Counted from the first letter of the stretch, positions 28,341 to 40,204 are shown. The stretch: DNA of 64,000 nucleotides from Rapana venosa (GCA_028751875.1 CM054155.1:2131346-2195345), one strand, 5' to 3'. Notes: generated by a model not told the origin, from the letters alone. Numbers and translations are program-made.

Positions 28341-31300
28341 GCTATTGGTCTGTAACTATCAAGGGATGGGTTATGCTATTGGTCTGTAACTATCAACAGA
28401 TGGGATATGCTATTGGTCTATAACTATCAACAGATGGGCTATGCTATTGGTCTATAACTATCAAGGGATGGGCTATGCCATTGGTCTGTAACTATCAAGG
28501 GATGGGCTATGCTATTGGTCTATAACTATCAACATATGGGCTATGCTATTGGTCTATAACTATCAAGTGATGGGCTATGCTATTGGTCTGTAACTATCAA
28601 CAGATGGGCTATGCTGTTGGTCTATAACTATCAAGTGATGGGCTATGCTATTGGTCTGTAACTATCAACAGATGGGCTATGCTATTGGTCTGTAGCTATC
28701 AAGTGATGGGCTATGCCATTGGTCTATAACTATCAAGGGATGGGCTATGCTATAGGTCTGTAACTGTCAAGGGATGGGCTATGCTATAGGTCTGTAACTA
28801 TCAAGGGATGGGCTATGCTATTGGTCTATACCTATCAAGGGATTGGAGGCACCGTGGTCGAGTGGTTTAGACGGTCGACTCGTGATCCAGAGGTCGCGGG
28901 TTCGATCCCCGCTCGGCTCGGTGTTGTGTCCTTGGGAAAGACACTTTACTCCTATTTTCCTCACTCCACCCAGGTGTACAAGTGGGTACCAGCTCTGCTG
29001 GGGAAGTATCTGGCGACAGACTAGCGTCCTGTTACAGGGGTGGTGAAAAACCATCAGTTCGCTTAACGCTACAGAAACCGGGATAAGCTCCGGCTCTATG
29101 GTCCTTCTGGATCGAAAGAACATACTTTTTTTCTTTTTATCAAGGGATTGGCTATGCTATTAGTCTGTAACTATCAACAGATGGGCTATGCTATTGGTCT
29201 ATAACTATCAAGGGATGGGTTATGCTATAGGTCGGTAACTATCAAGGGATGGGCTATGCTATTGGGTCTATAACTATCAAGGGATGGGCTATGCTATTGG
29301 TCTGTAACTATCAAGGGATGGGCTATGCTATTGGTCTGTAACTATCAAGGGATGGGCTATGCTATTGGTCTGTAACTATCAAGGGATGGGCTATGCTATT
29401 GGTCTGTAACTATCAAGGGATGGGCTATGCTATTGGTCTCTAACTATCAACATATGGACTATGCTATTGGGTCTTTAACTATCAAGGGATGGGCTATGCC
29501 ATTGGTCTCTAACTATCAAGGGATGGGCTATGCTATTGGTCTGTAACTGTCAAGGGATGGGCTATGCTATTGGTCTAGAACTATCGAGGGATGGGTTATG
29601 CTATTGGTCTATAACTGTCAAGGGATGGGCTATGCTATTGGTCTATAACTATCAAGGGATGGGCTATGCTATTGGTCTATAACTATCAAGGGATGGGCTA
29701 TGCTATTGGTCTATAACTATCAAGGGATGGGCTATGCTATTGGTCTATAACTATCAAGGGATGGGCTATGCTATTGGTCTATAACTATCAAGGGATGGGC
29801 TATGCTATTGGTCTATAACTATCAAGGGATGGGCTATGCTATTGGTCTATAACTATCAAGGGATGGGCTATGCTATTGGTCTATAACTATCAAGGGATGG
29901 GCTATGCTATTGGTCTATAACTATCAAGGGATGGGCTATGCTATTGGTCTGTAACTATCAAGGGATGGGCTATGCCATTGGTCTGTAACTGTCAACAGAT
30001 GGGCTATGCTATTGGTCTGTAACTATCAAGGGATGGGTTATGCCATTGGTCTGTAACTATCAACAGATGGGCTATGCTATTGGTCTGTAACTGTCAACAG
30101 ATGGGCTATGTTATTGGTCTGTAACTAACAAGTGATGGGCTATGCTATTGGTCTAGAACTATCAACAGATGGGCTATGCTGTTAGTTTATAACTATCAAT
30201 GGATGGGCTATGCCATTGGTCTGTAACTATCAAGGGATGGGCGATGCTATTGGGTCTATAACTATCAAGGGATGGGCTATGCTATTGGTCTAGAACTATC
30301 ATGGGATGGGCTATGCTATTGGTCTATAACTATCAACATATGGGCTTTGCTATTAGGTCTATAACTATCAAGGGATGGGCTATACTATTGATCTAGAACT
30401 ATCAAGAGATGAGCTATGCTATTGGTCAGTAACTATCAAGGAATGGCTATGCTATTGGTCTATAACTATCAAGGGATGGGCTATGCTATTGGGTCTATAA
30501 CTGTCAAAAGATGGGCTATGCTATTGGTCTCTAACTATCAAGGGATGGCTATGCTATTGGGTCTATAACTATCAAGGGATGGGCTATGCTATTAGATCTA
30601 TAACTATCAAGGGATGGATAATGCTATTGGTCTGTAACTATCAAGGGATGGGATATGCTATTGGTCTCTAACTATCAACAGATGGGCTATGCTATTGATC
30701 TATAAGTATCAAGGGATGGGCTATGCTATTGGTCTATAACTTTCAAGGGATGGTCTATTGTATTGGTCTATAACTGTCAACTGATGGGCTATGCTGTTGG
30801 TCTATAAGTATCAAGGGATGGGCTATGCTATTGGTCTATAACTTTCAAGGGATGGTCTATTGTATTGGTCTATAACTGTCAACTGATGGGCTATGCTGTT
30901 GGTCTACAATTATCAAGGGATGGGCTATGCTGTTGGTTTATAACTATCAAGGGATGGGCTATGCCATTGGTCTGTAACTATCAAGGGATGGGCGATGCTA
31001 TTGGTTCTATAACTATCAAGAGATGGGCTATGCTATTGGTCTAGAACTATCAAGGGATGGGCTATGCTATTGGTCTATAACTATCAACATATGGGCTTTG
31101 CTATTAGGCCTATAACTATCAAGGGATGGGCTATACTATTGATCTAGAACTATCAAGAGATGGGCTATGCTATTGGTCTGTAACTATCAACAGATGGGCT
31201 ATACTATTAGTCTGTAACTATCAACAGATGGGCTATGCTATTGGTATATAACTATCAAGGGATGGGCTATGCTATTGGTCAGTAACTATCAAGGAATGGC

Positions 31301-32750
31301 TATGCTGTTGGTCTATAACTATCAAGGGATGGGCTATGCTATTGGGTCTATAACTGTCAAAAGATGGGCTATGCTATTGGTCTCTAACTATCAAGGGATG
31401 GCTATGCTATTGGGTCTATAACTATCAAGGGATGGCTATGCTATTGGGTCTATAACTGTCAAAGGATGGCCTATGCTATTGGGTTTATAACTACCAAGGG
31501 ATGGGCTATGCTATAGGTCTCTAACTATAAACAGATGGGCTATGCCATTTGGTCTATAACTTATCAACAAATGGGCTATGCCATTGGGTCAGTTACTATC
31601 AAGGGATTGGCTATATTATTGGTCTATAACTATCAAGGGATGGGCTGTGCTATTGGGTCTATAACTATCAAGGGATGGGCTATGCTATTGGGTCTATAAC
31701 TATCAAGGGATGGATAATGCTATTGGTCTGTAACTATCAAGGGATGGGATATGCTATTGGTCTCTATCAACAGATGGGCTATGCTATTGATCTATAAGTA
31801 TCAAGGGATGGGCTATGCTATTGGTCTATAACTTTCAAGGGATGGTCTATTGTATTGGTCTATAACTGTCAACTGATGGGCTATGCTGATGGTCTACAAT
31901 TATCAAGGGATGGGCTATGCTGTTGGTTTATAACTATCAAGGGATGGGCTATGCCATTGGTCTGTAACTATCAAGGGATGGGCGATGCTATTGGGTCAAT
32001 AACTATCAAGGGATGGGCTATGCTATTGGTCTGTAACTATCAAGGGATGGGCTATGCTATTGGTCTATAACTATCAACATATGGGCTTTGCTATTAGGTC
32101 TATAACTATCAAGGGATGGGCTATGCTATTGGTCTATAACTATCAAGGGATGGGCTATGCTATTAGCCTATAACTATCAACAGATGGGCTATCCTATTGG
32201 TTTATAACTATCAAGGGATGGTCTATGTTATTGGTCTATAACTATCAAGGGATGGACTATGCTATTGGGTCTATAACTATCAAGAGATGGGTATGCTTTT
32301 TGTCTGTAACTATCAAGGGATGGGCTGTGCTATTGGTCTATAACTATCAAGGGATGGGCTATGCTATTGGGTCCATAACTATCAAGGGATGGGCTATGGT
32401 ATTGGTCTGTAACTATCAAGGGATGGGCTATGATATTGGTCTATAACTATCAAGGGATGGGCTATGCTATTGGTCTGTAGCTATCAACAGATTGGCTATG
32501 CTATTGGTCTGAAACTATCAAGGGATGGGCTACGCTATTAGGTCTATAACTCAAGGGATGGGCTATGCTATTAGGTCTATAACTATCAAGGGATGGGCTA
32601 TGCTATTGGTCTGTAACTATCAAGGGATGGACTATGCTATTGGTCTATAGCTATCAAGGGATGGGCTATGCTATTGGTCTATAACTATCAAGGTATGGGC
32701 TAATCTATCGGGTCTATAACTATCAAGGGGTGGGGTATGCTATTTGGGTC
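28341..32750. repeat. 34-bp satellite array, copy 1 (~120 units)
   Basis: The tandem unit is 34 bp (consensus begins GGGATGGGCTATGCTATTGG and ends TCTATAACTATCAA). Variants include TCTGTAAC, AACAGATGG for AAGGGATGG, and an extra G before TCTATAAC. A SINE interrupts it at 28847-29137. Excluding that, about 4.1 kb remains, roughly 120 units. Read on the minus strand, the unit encodes PSLDSYRPIA, part of the adjacent LINE reverse transcriptase. The right end is degraded and runs toward the gap. Short plus-strand ORFs inside exist only where an extra G shifts past the TAA. Confidence 0.97.
28847..29137 (+). mobile_element. tRNA-derived SINE inserted into the satellite, copy 1
   Basis: The 5' tRNA-like head has an A box (TGGTCGAGTGG) and a B box (GGTTCGATCCC). 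The body includes CCTTGGGAAAGACACTTTAC and CACCCAGGTGTACAAGTGGG, a central-domain type shared by many invertebrate SINEs, and the tail is T-rich. It is flanked by a perfect 14-bp target-site duplication TATCAAGGGATTGG (28833-28846 and 29138-29151). The acceptor stem does not pair well, so it is not a functional tRNA gene. Confidence 0.93.
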
Positions 32751-32935
32751 TATATAAAACTATTTTGGCTATATTAATATGATGGGCTTTCATTGGCTAA
32801 ACTTATTTTTCAAGGGTTTTGGGTAGTTAATATGAATGGAATTATTTCTTCCCAAGGTTTGTGTGCAAAGGGGTTTTTAATTTTTAAGGGGTGGTACTAT
32901 TGGGGCTTTTCTTCAAAGGAAAAGTTTTTTTAATA
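32751..32935. other. Degraded contig end next to the gap
   Basis: The satellite periodicity fades and homopolymer-rich, error-like sequence runs to the Ns. I see no gene. Confidence 0.7.
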
Positions 32936-33435
32936 NNNNNNNNNNNNNNNNNNNNNNNNNNNNNNNNNNNNNNNNNNNNNNNNNNNNNNNNNNNNNNNNN
33001 NNNNNNNNNNNNNNNNNNNNNNNNNNNNNNNNNNNNNNNNNNNNNNNNNNNNNNNNNNNNNNNNNNNNNNNNNNNNNNNNNNNNNNNNNNNNNNNNNNNN
33101 NNNNNNNNNNNNNNNNNNNNNNNNNNNNNNNNNNNNNNNNNNNNNNNNNNNNNNNNNNNNNNNNNNNNNNNNNNNNNNNNNNNNNNNNNNNNNNNNNNNN
33201 NNNNNNNNNNNNNNNNNNNNNNNNNNNNNNNNNNNNNNNNNNNNNNNNNNNNNNNNNNNNNNNNNNNNNNNNNNNNNNNNNNNNNNNNNNNNNNNNNNNN
33301 NNNNNNNNNNNNNNNNNNNNNNNNNNNNNNNNNNNNNNNNNNNNNNNNNNNNNNNNNNNNNNNNNNNNNNNNNNNNNNNNNNNNNNNNNNNNNNNNNNNN
33401 NNNNNNNNNNNNNNNNNNNNNNNNNNNNNNNNNNN
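32936..33435. other. Scaffold gap, exactly 500 N
   Basis: The 500 consecutive Ns are a conventional fixed-size join of unknown true length. It separates contig 1 (satellite end) from contig 2 (INTS6 intron 6). Open frames spanning it are meaningless. Confidence 1.
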
Positions 33436-33907
33436 CCCCCTTTTCTTTTCCCCTCCCCCCCTCCCCCCACCACCCCCCTGGCTCGTGCTCCTCTTTCTTT
33501 TCCCCTCCTCCTCCCCCCCTTTTCCCCCACCCACTCCTGGCTGTGCTCCTCTTTCTTCTCCTCCTCCTTCTCCTCCTCCTCCCACCACCACTCCTCCTGT
33601 TTCCTACCTTCTCCGGTCACGCGCCAGCTTTTCTGAAGCTGCTACGCCTCCTTGAGAAAACTTGTTTATCACTACTGCCCTCACATCTATTCCCTTACAT
33701 TTTACTACATCCAAGTTCCCACCTCTTCTTCAGGACTTAACATTCTCAGGCTGCACACCCGGCTCATCAAATCTCGTACCAAACTCACTAAAACCTTCAA
33801 ACCCATCACATGTGCTTACCTTGGGTGTACACCAATTCCGCTCACTGACCGTAGGGTAGGGAAGGAGACACAGACACACACACAAAGACAGACAGAGAGA
33901 GAGATAC
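33436..33907 (-). other. INTS6 intron 6 fragment with a polypyrimidine tract
   Basis: 33436-33600 is almost pure C/T on the plus strand (purine-rich on the minus strand). After that comes non-repetitive sequence and a CA/GA microsatellite at 33870-33903 abutting exon 6. INTS6 exon 7 and later exons are not visible before the gap. Confidence 0.65.
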
Positions 33908-34036
33908 CTTCACTGTTCACTGGGGGGTCCGGGCCGATTTTCTCGAAGTGGAGGACAACCCCGTTCTGGACTTTCTGCACAAGCGACTCCATGGCTCCTG
34001 TCACCATCTTCTGGCTGTACACCGCGTAGGACCGAC
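33908..34036 (-). CDS. INTS6: INTS6 exon 6
   Basis: This 129-bp exon encodes 43 residues in phase 1/1: GRSYAVYSQKMVTGAMESLV, then QKVQNGVVLHFEKIGPDP, ending VNSE. The human segment is GRSYSVCSPRMLNQCLESLV then QKVQSGVVINFEKAGPDP. The acceptor is CCTTCAG before GTCGGTCC (CAG at 34037-34039), and the donor is GAAG/GTATCT. It lies at the C-terminal end of the VWA region. Only contig 2 contains it. The CA-repeat just upstream (34040-34070) lies at the acceptor polypyrimidine position. Confidence 0.95.
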
Positions 34037-34651
34037 CTGAAGGCACGCACACACACACACACACACACACACAAATACACGACTGACTTCCTCACTTCTC
34101 CCTTAATTCACCTTCTTGACCCCATTGCTTACAGCAGCAGCATCAACTGCATAAAATGACAGAGTAGACCCCATTTTGTATCATCTAGTTTGGGCATGAA
34201 GTAACAACATCGCAAATATTTATCTTTTGCTTTTTTTTATCTTCTGTGAAACATCTTTCTTTTCTGCTGTTCCCACACTGCTTGCTCATCCCCATCTCGA
34301 TGCAATCACCGCAGCCAATACCATGCTGCTCAAGTCATGTCATGTCCTGTCCTATCTTCATGACCACAAATTCACAGGGAGCTTATCAATGTCAAACTGT
34401 ACTGTATGTTTCCTTTCATGCTAATTATAGCCTGGCTTCAACAAGGCCTCACAGCCACACCAGAGTGCACAAATCCAACACCACTCAGTCAAGAGCACTA
34501 AATTTAGCGTGCCCATTCCATTTACCTTGTCCAAGTGTGGTCAGTTCCTGCTGCTATAATTAGCACCAGCTGACCCAGGCTAGGCTAGGCTGGGATGGGA
34601 TGGGATGGGATGGGATGGATAGCAGTTGAGAGCAGCTTGAAAGTGGGGGAG

Positions 34652-34682
<31 letters not shown>

Positions 34683-35445
34683 TGGGCGTAGCGGACAGTT
34701 GTGAGACAAAGAGACACCTGCAGTGGTGTTGGCTAAACAACTGGAGCCATTTTCTGATGATGACATCTCCACTGAGCATTGTGTTCCACTGTACTGCAGG
34801 TCCCAGACTTCCCAACCAGCCCCGCCTCTGACAAGATCACTCGGGGCAGAAAGCGGATTGAGCTGGGTCAAACTTTACCACGACTACTGCATTTGAACAT
34901 GCCACATTCCATCCAGGAGCTGGAAATGCAAACCACTGCACCAGGGTAATCTGGTGACATTAGTGTCGTCTGCTACTATGTAACAATTACTGAACACTTT
35001 GCACTTGTTTCTGTTTTTTCCTCATTTCATCCCGCCAAGCTTTTTCTTTCTTTGTAGATTTGAGGTTTTTTCAACAAAATTCATGTATGTTATTTTTGGC
35101 AGAAAGCCAACGCATTTCAAGAAAAGCGGGAACTCCGCATATATTCCAGGCATCCCCGAAGTGGGAATGCGGTGACCTTCATGGCGGGGCAAAAACAGGC
35201 ACAGGCCAAGTGTCACTATTGGGGAACCCAGAGCTCTAGCCAAGCAACAAGCAAAAACAATAACAAGGGTCAAAAATACCACGCAAATCTGGACCAAACC
35301 AGAAACAAGCCAAAAACAAAGGAACCACTGAATAATCAACTGTATTGTTTAAAAATATAATTGCTGAATTCTCTCATCAAGACTTGGGGAAGGGGGGGGG
35401 GGGGGGCACACACTGCCAATCCCCTTTCCCCCTGCCCTTACCCAC
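34037..35445 (-). other. INTS6 intron 5
   Basis: It contains a (TGGGA)n pentanucleotide repeat at about 34592-34616 and a G-rich tract with a long G run at 34645-34690. The latter is C-rich on the transcribed sense strand, so a G-quadruplex could form on the plus strand. Quality drops from about 35350. I see no other gene. Confidence 0.65.
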
Positions 35446-35630
35446 CTCCTGGGAACGTCAAAAAATGGGGAAACAATGGGCTGTTTTCTGCTGGGGGTTT
35501 TAGGGAAAAATTGGGCCCCTCAGGGGGGAAAACTACAGGCAGGGGGGAGGACCCGGGGGAAATTCGCTGATCCCATCGGAAAAAGGGTTTTTTGGTCACT
35601 CGGGGCCAGGGGGCGTTGTTAGAGCTCAAC
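35446..35630 (-). CDS. INTS6: INTS6 exon 5 (consensus damaged)
   Basis: The minus strand retains TKKPFFRWDQR (about 35560-35600), matching the INTS6 signature ELTKEPFRWDQR. It is preceded by a proline/asparagine-rich stretch like the human NSPLPG segment. The 3' end reads like a damaged PMCDVPG then G/GTGGGT. Its phase 1 donor (GT at 35444-35445) fits exon 6. The expected length from the family is about 184 bp, which puts the 5' end near 35630. Frames are broken by homopolymer errors of the kind seen throughout this stretch, so I do not read the breaks as pseudogenisation. Confidence 0.75.
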
Positions 35631-36649
35631 GATACAAAATCTACAACCCAATAAAAAAATATCTGAAAACAAACTCGTTTTCCCCCAGAAAAAAAGTAGC
35701 TCTGCCAAGTTCTGATGCAATTTTATTTTCGGTTGCCCAGAAAAAAAAAAAAAGCCCCCATAAAGAGCTTTCTTCTGTCTGGGCTTTACCACTGTTAAAA
35801 CCCGGGTGTTTTTGAAAAAGGTCCCTTTTTCACTTTCATACCCGCTGAAATGTAAAAAATTTTAAGAAAACAAACTGGGGAAAAATTTTCTTTTGACTTT
35901 CTGGGGTTAATGCACTTTTTGGGAATTTTAAAAAAAACTCTCTCTTGTGACCTTAACCCGGGGCCCTTTTTTGATGCTGAAAAGTGATGGGGACAAAGGG
36001 TTGTTTTGCCAAAAAATAATAATAAAAGGAAAATTTTTATAGCCATATCTTTTAGAGACAAAAACAAAGTGCCTTTTCAAAACAACTCATTCTTACCCCA
36101 AAATCATACAAAACCCGTGTATAGTTTTCCCTCAAAATCCAAAAAGTGCACACAAAAGCACACAAACACACACGCGCACACACACAAAACCCCACACACC
36201 AACCACACAGGCACACACCCTGGTGGGGAATAGAAAATTTTGGGTGTTGAAGGAGGGAAAAAAAATGGAGATGAGGGGAGGAGAAAGGGTAAAACTTAGG
36301 GTTTTTTAAAAAAATCCTTTTTAGGACTGGGTTTAAAAAATTTCATAAAAGGCCCTTTTTACGGGGAAAAAGAGAGGGGGATCATTCCACATCAAAGGAC
36401 AGCCCAAAAAGAAAGAGCGACGGCCGTTTGGGGGATTGGGGTTTAAAAAAAAGGTATTCGCCCAAAAAACAAGGGATCTGCCGCAGAGCGGGGGGAACGG
36501 GAAGGGGTACAAGTGAAGAAAATTCAAAAGAGGGAGGCTGGGGGGGTTTTTGTGGGAAAATTTGTAACAGAGGGACTGATCTTATGTTTACCCCTTTTGG
36601 CCAGGGAGCCAGTGGGGCGATTGCAAAAGAGGGGTAATATGGGTCAGAT
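35631..36649. other. INTS6 intron 4, noisy sequence
   Basis: This is low-quality sequence with inflated homopolymers and a CA-rich tract at about 36150-36220. I see no supported gene. Confidence 0.55.
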
Positions 36650-37870
36650 TTTTTCTTTTTTGAGGGGTTAGACGAGCTGCAGGGTTTTTTTTACGTTTAA
36701 GGGATTGGGGTAGATGATGCGGCAGACCAGCCCCAAGAGTTTAATAAATCCCCCGGGCGTGAAAGTTTGGAGCCCCAAAAAGTTTGGAAATTTTAACTGT
36801 TTGGGCCGGGACTTTCGAATTGACTTACGCCGTAAAATTTTTAGTAGCAGGAATGGCAGGTCTGAAATGATGAATTTTTGCCCTAGGAGTGGGGTTGTCA
36901 ATAATGACCCCCTAGATACTTCACAGCATTGGGTTAAAAAGGGGCGTTTCATTGCCAAGTTTTAAAGCTGGGTTTTGATGGAAAGAGGTTTGTGTTTTGG
37001 TCCCAACCCAACAAAGGTTTCTTTTTTAAACTGCATTTTGCTGTTTTGTTCTGTATCATCCAAAATTTTGGGATATCTTGGGAAAAAGTGGGCCATATTT
37101 GTAAAGAGAGAAGGCAGATTTTCAGGGTGTCCCCTGCTTAAAACTAGGTCATCTGCATAAAAATGATGGTTTATCTGATGGCGGTTAATTTAAATTTACA
37201 GTGGAGCAAGTAGAGGGTGAAAAGAACAGGGGCCCCCCAAAAGAAACCCCGTGGAACTCCCAATTTTCCCAACTTTCAGGTACTGCCTGAATCTGGGTTT
37301 CTGTGGGCTGTCTTAAAACGGTCAGAAAAGGGTTTAACTAAACCAGGGAAAAAGGTTGTACCAGTAACACCCAAAAAGTTTTTTGAAGACGGGAAGAAGA
37401 ATAAATGGTCAATAGTGTCAAAGGCTGCAGATAAACGAGGGAGTAAGAAGAGGATTTTTTCCCCGATCAGAAGGGGGTAGAAGTGTGTTTTTTAAAGGGA
37501 TGGGCAAAGGGTTTTTTTCAGTGCAAGGGGACGCAAAAGGCCCAAATGAAACCAGGAAAAGGGGGGACTGGGTTTGGGGAGGAAGGGGGTTTTTGAGGGT
37601 GTTTTTGAACACTTTTCAAGGACTTTAAAAATAAACGGTTTTGATTGGGAAAAAGGGCTATAGTTCTTTTAGAATGTTGGGGTCCCAAAGGGCATGGGTT
37701 TTTGAGTAGAGGTTTTACTATGGGAGTTTTTAAAAGCGAAGGGGAAAAATTTTTCCGAGACAAAGATAAGGGTTTTCTATATTGTATAGTGGGAATTTAA
37801 TTTGGGGGAGGGACTGCCCAAAAAAGAAGCAGGTTGGGGTCAAGATCACAATTTTTATAGTCATTCCTTT
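36650..37870 (-). pseudogene. L2/CR1-like LINE reverse-transcriptase fragment in INTS6 intron 4
   Basis: On the minus strand from right to left: DLDPLPAS (about 37845), FKTPIVKPLLK (about 37740-37700), a KNYRPISNL-like region, SAAFDTIDH (37410-37434), a damaged QGSVLGPVLFTLY region (about 37250-37200), the catalytic box FYADDLVL (YADD at 37148-37159), and KFLGL-like sequence near 36780. This order is typical of an RNA-directed DNA polymerase of CR1/L2-type non-LTR elements. It is a different family from the LINEs at 19.1 and 27.5 kb. Frames are heavily broken, partly by consensus error. No endonuclease domain was seen. Confidence 0.8.
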
Positions 37871-40204
37871 CAGAAAATTTGTTCGATTTCTTTCTCGCAA
37901 TTCATTTCCGGGGAAAATTGGGGGGATAATTAAAAAAGTTTTGGTTGAATTGATAAATTTGAATTTTAAAATTTTGGGGTTTTAGAAAATAATGAAAAAT
38001 TTTACAAGGGTAATTGGTTGGGGAAATTAAAAGAAAATTTTTTTAGAAAAGAAATAAATTGTTAGTTTTGGGAAAAAAATTTAAAAATTTGAAGGAAAAA
38101 AAGAATTAAAGAATATTGTTTTGGTGGGTTTTTAAGAATTTGGTATTAAAATTTTTTGATTTTTTAAGAAATTTTTTTAAATTTTTTTTTTTTTTGGTTA
38201 AATTTGGGTTTTTTTGGGAAGGGAATAAATTTTTAATTAAGGGTTTTAAAGGAAAAGGGGAAGTAAGTAGTAGGTTTTTTTTCTATAATTTTTGAATAAA
38301 TTTATTTAAATTATTTTTAAATTTTATTGGTAAAAAATTTTGGGGAAATAAATTTGAATATAAAAGGTTGAGGTTTTGGGGGGTTTTTATTTTTTTATAT
38401 AATTTTTAGAATGTTTTTAAAAAGAAAAAATTTATTTTTAAATGAAAAAATTTTAATATAAAAATTTGAATGTAAATAAATTTTTAAATTAATTGTAAAA
38501 AGTTTTTTAACATGTGTTTTAAGATTATTTTGTATTCTTAATAAATAAAGAAATTTTTAAATGAAAAAAGAGTTGACATAAATAAATTGAATTTAATTGA
38601 TTAAATTTAAAAGAATTAAAAAAGTTTTTTTTGGGGAAAAATTTTTAATGGGAAAAGGGGGGTCCAGAAAATTTGGGTGGGAAAATGAAAGGGGTTGTCA
38701 AACTAGCAAGGGTTTGGGGGTCAAGGAAAAACAGAAAATAAAGGGAAAAAGGGCCCGGTGGTTTTGGAAAAGAGGCAAACCCCCCCTTTCGAAAAAAATT
38801 TTGGTGAAAAAGGAATTTTTGACGGGAAACCCGAACTTGGGGAAGGGGAGTCTTTTTCTGAAGAAAAATTTTAACCCCCGGAAGGGGAGGGGAAAAAAAG
38901 TTTTGTTTTTGGTTTTTTTTTTTGCTTTCCGCCTAGTTTGGGTTTTGCGTTTTGGGAAAAAATTGTCAAGGGTTTTTTTGGGTTGCAAAAACACAGGGGA
39001 AAAGGGGGCATGTCCCAAAAGGGGTTGGGGGGATTTAGGTTAAAGGGGAGATTTTGGGGTTTTTAGGGGAAACACTTTTTGGAAAAAAAGGTTTTTTAAA
39101 AGGCCTTGGGGGTTCGATTTAAAGACGGTTGGTTTTCGTTGGGCAAAAAAGAATAGCCTGAGGAACAGTGAGGGTAAGGCTAGATGTGAAACCTTTTGGG
39201 AATTTTCGGAATGAGTTTGGCTTTGGGGGTTTTTAAGGGGGGGAAAAGGTGAACCAAGGAAATGGGGGAAAGAGCTTACTCAAGGGGGACCGGTTTCGGG
39301 ATTTGAAACCAAAAAGTAAAATTTTTTGAAAGGTTAAACAAATGGTTGGGAAACTTTGGGGGAAAAGAAAAGCAAAAGGCCAGGTTGGGAGGGAACGGGG
39401 GCCGAAAATAAAGAGCCCGGAAGGGGAGGGAGGCCCGATTGGTTTTGGGGAAAAAAAGGGTGCAGTTTTGACAGGGGGGAATGCCCGAGTGTTTCCCCTT
39501 TAGGGGTTTTTGGGGGAAAAAGATTTTGACCAAGGGGGGTACATTTTTGGCTTGGTGGGAAAAAAAGTTTTTAAAAACTTAATCAGGTTTGCAAAAAAAG
39601 AAAAAAGACGCCCTTGGGGCAGTTTGGGTTTTGGAAAACAAGGAGAGGTTTTAGGGGGGGGTTTTTGGGGAAACGGGGGTAGTGAAAATTTTACTCTGGG
39701 AAGGGCAGGATGAAAAATGTTTAAAGAAAGGGAAAATGGAAACAAAATTTTTTAGTCAATGGGGAAAATTTTAAACCCCCCTTAAAAAAATTTAAAAAAT
39801 TTAAAGTCTCCAAGCAATCAAAAAAAAACGTTTTTGGGGGTTTTTTTAACCCAAAAACCCGATAAAAAATTTTTGAAAAGGGGGAGGCCAAAACAATAAA
39901 AAGGGGGGGGGGTGGGGGGGGGCCTGGGGCCGGTAAAGTTTTCCCCGGGAGTGCTTTGGGGGGGAAGGGGGAAAAAAACAAAGGGGTTTTTTTCTGGTTT
40001 GGGGGGGAAAAATTCCCAAAATTTAAAATTTAAAAATTAAAATCAAACCAATTTTTCAAATCATTTCAAAAAAAATAAAATTTTGGGGAAAAAAATGGGG
40101 GGGTTTGGGGGGGAAAAAAAAAAACAAACACAAAAAAAAGCGGGAAAACAAACAAAAACCCAAAAACCAAGGGAAAAAAAAAAACAAAAAATGGGAAAAA
40201 AACC
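37871..40204. other. C-depleted and homopolymer-rich intronic stretch
   Basis: 37986-38600 contains only a handful of C residues in about 615 bases while G remains common. The rest is A/G/T-heavy with long homopolymers. The open frames here have biased composition (Lys/Gly/Phe or Pro/Phe/Lys) and are not credible genes. Copy-2 homology to copy 1 becomes recognisable from about 40205. Confidence 0.6.

Noticed and set aside
28847..28922. A tRNA gene
   Set aside because: A and B boxes are present but the acceptor stem pairs poorly, a SINE body follows directly, and target-site duplications flank the whole element.
31855..32446. Plus-strand ORFs of 71-73 codons in the satellite, as a possible repeat protein
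   Set aside because: The unit is 34 bp and usually contains TAA; ORFs exist only where an extra G shifts the frame. The array is explained by the LINE motif.
28341..32750. CRISPR array
   Set aside because: The 34-bp units are directly contiguous with no unique spacers, and the genome is animal.
32884..33655. ORFs of about 235-254 codons across the gap
   Set aside because: They are mostly X residues from the 500-N gap with low-complexity flanks.
33662..33859. Candidate INTS6 exon 7 just downstream of exon 6
   Set aside because: A GGTAAGC donor-like site occurs, but no frame resembles the expected INTS6 continuation.
38597..39043. 148-codon ORF near 38.6-39.0 kb
   Set aside because: Extreme Lys/Gly/Phe bias from homopolymer-inflated, C-poor sequence.
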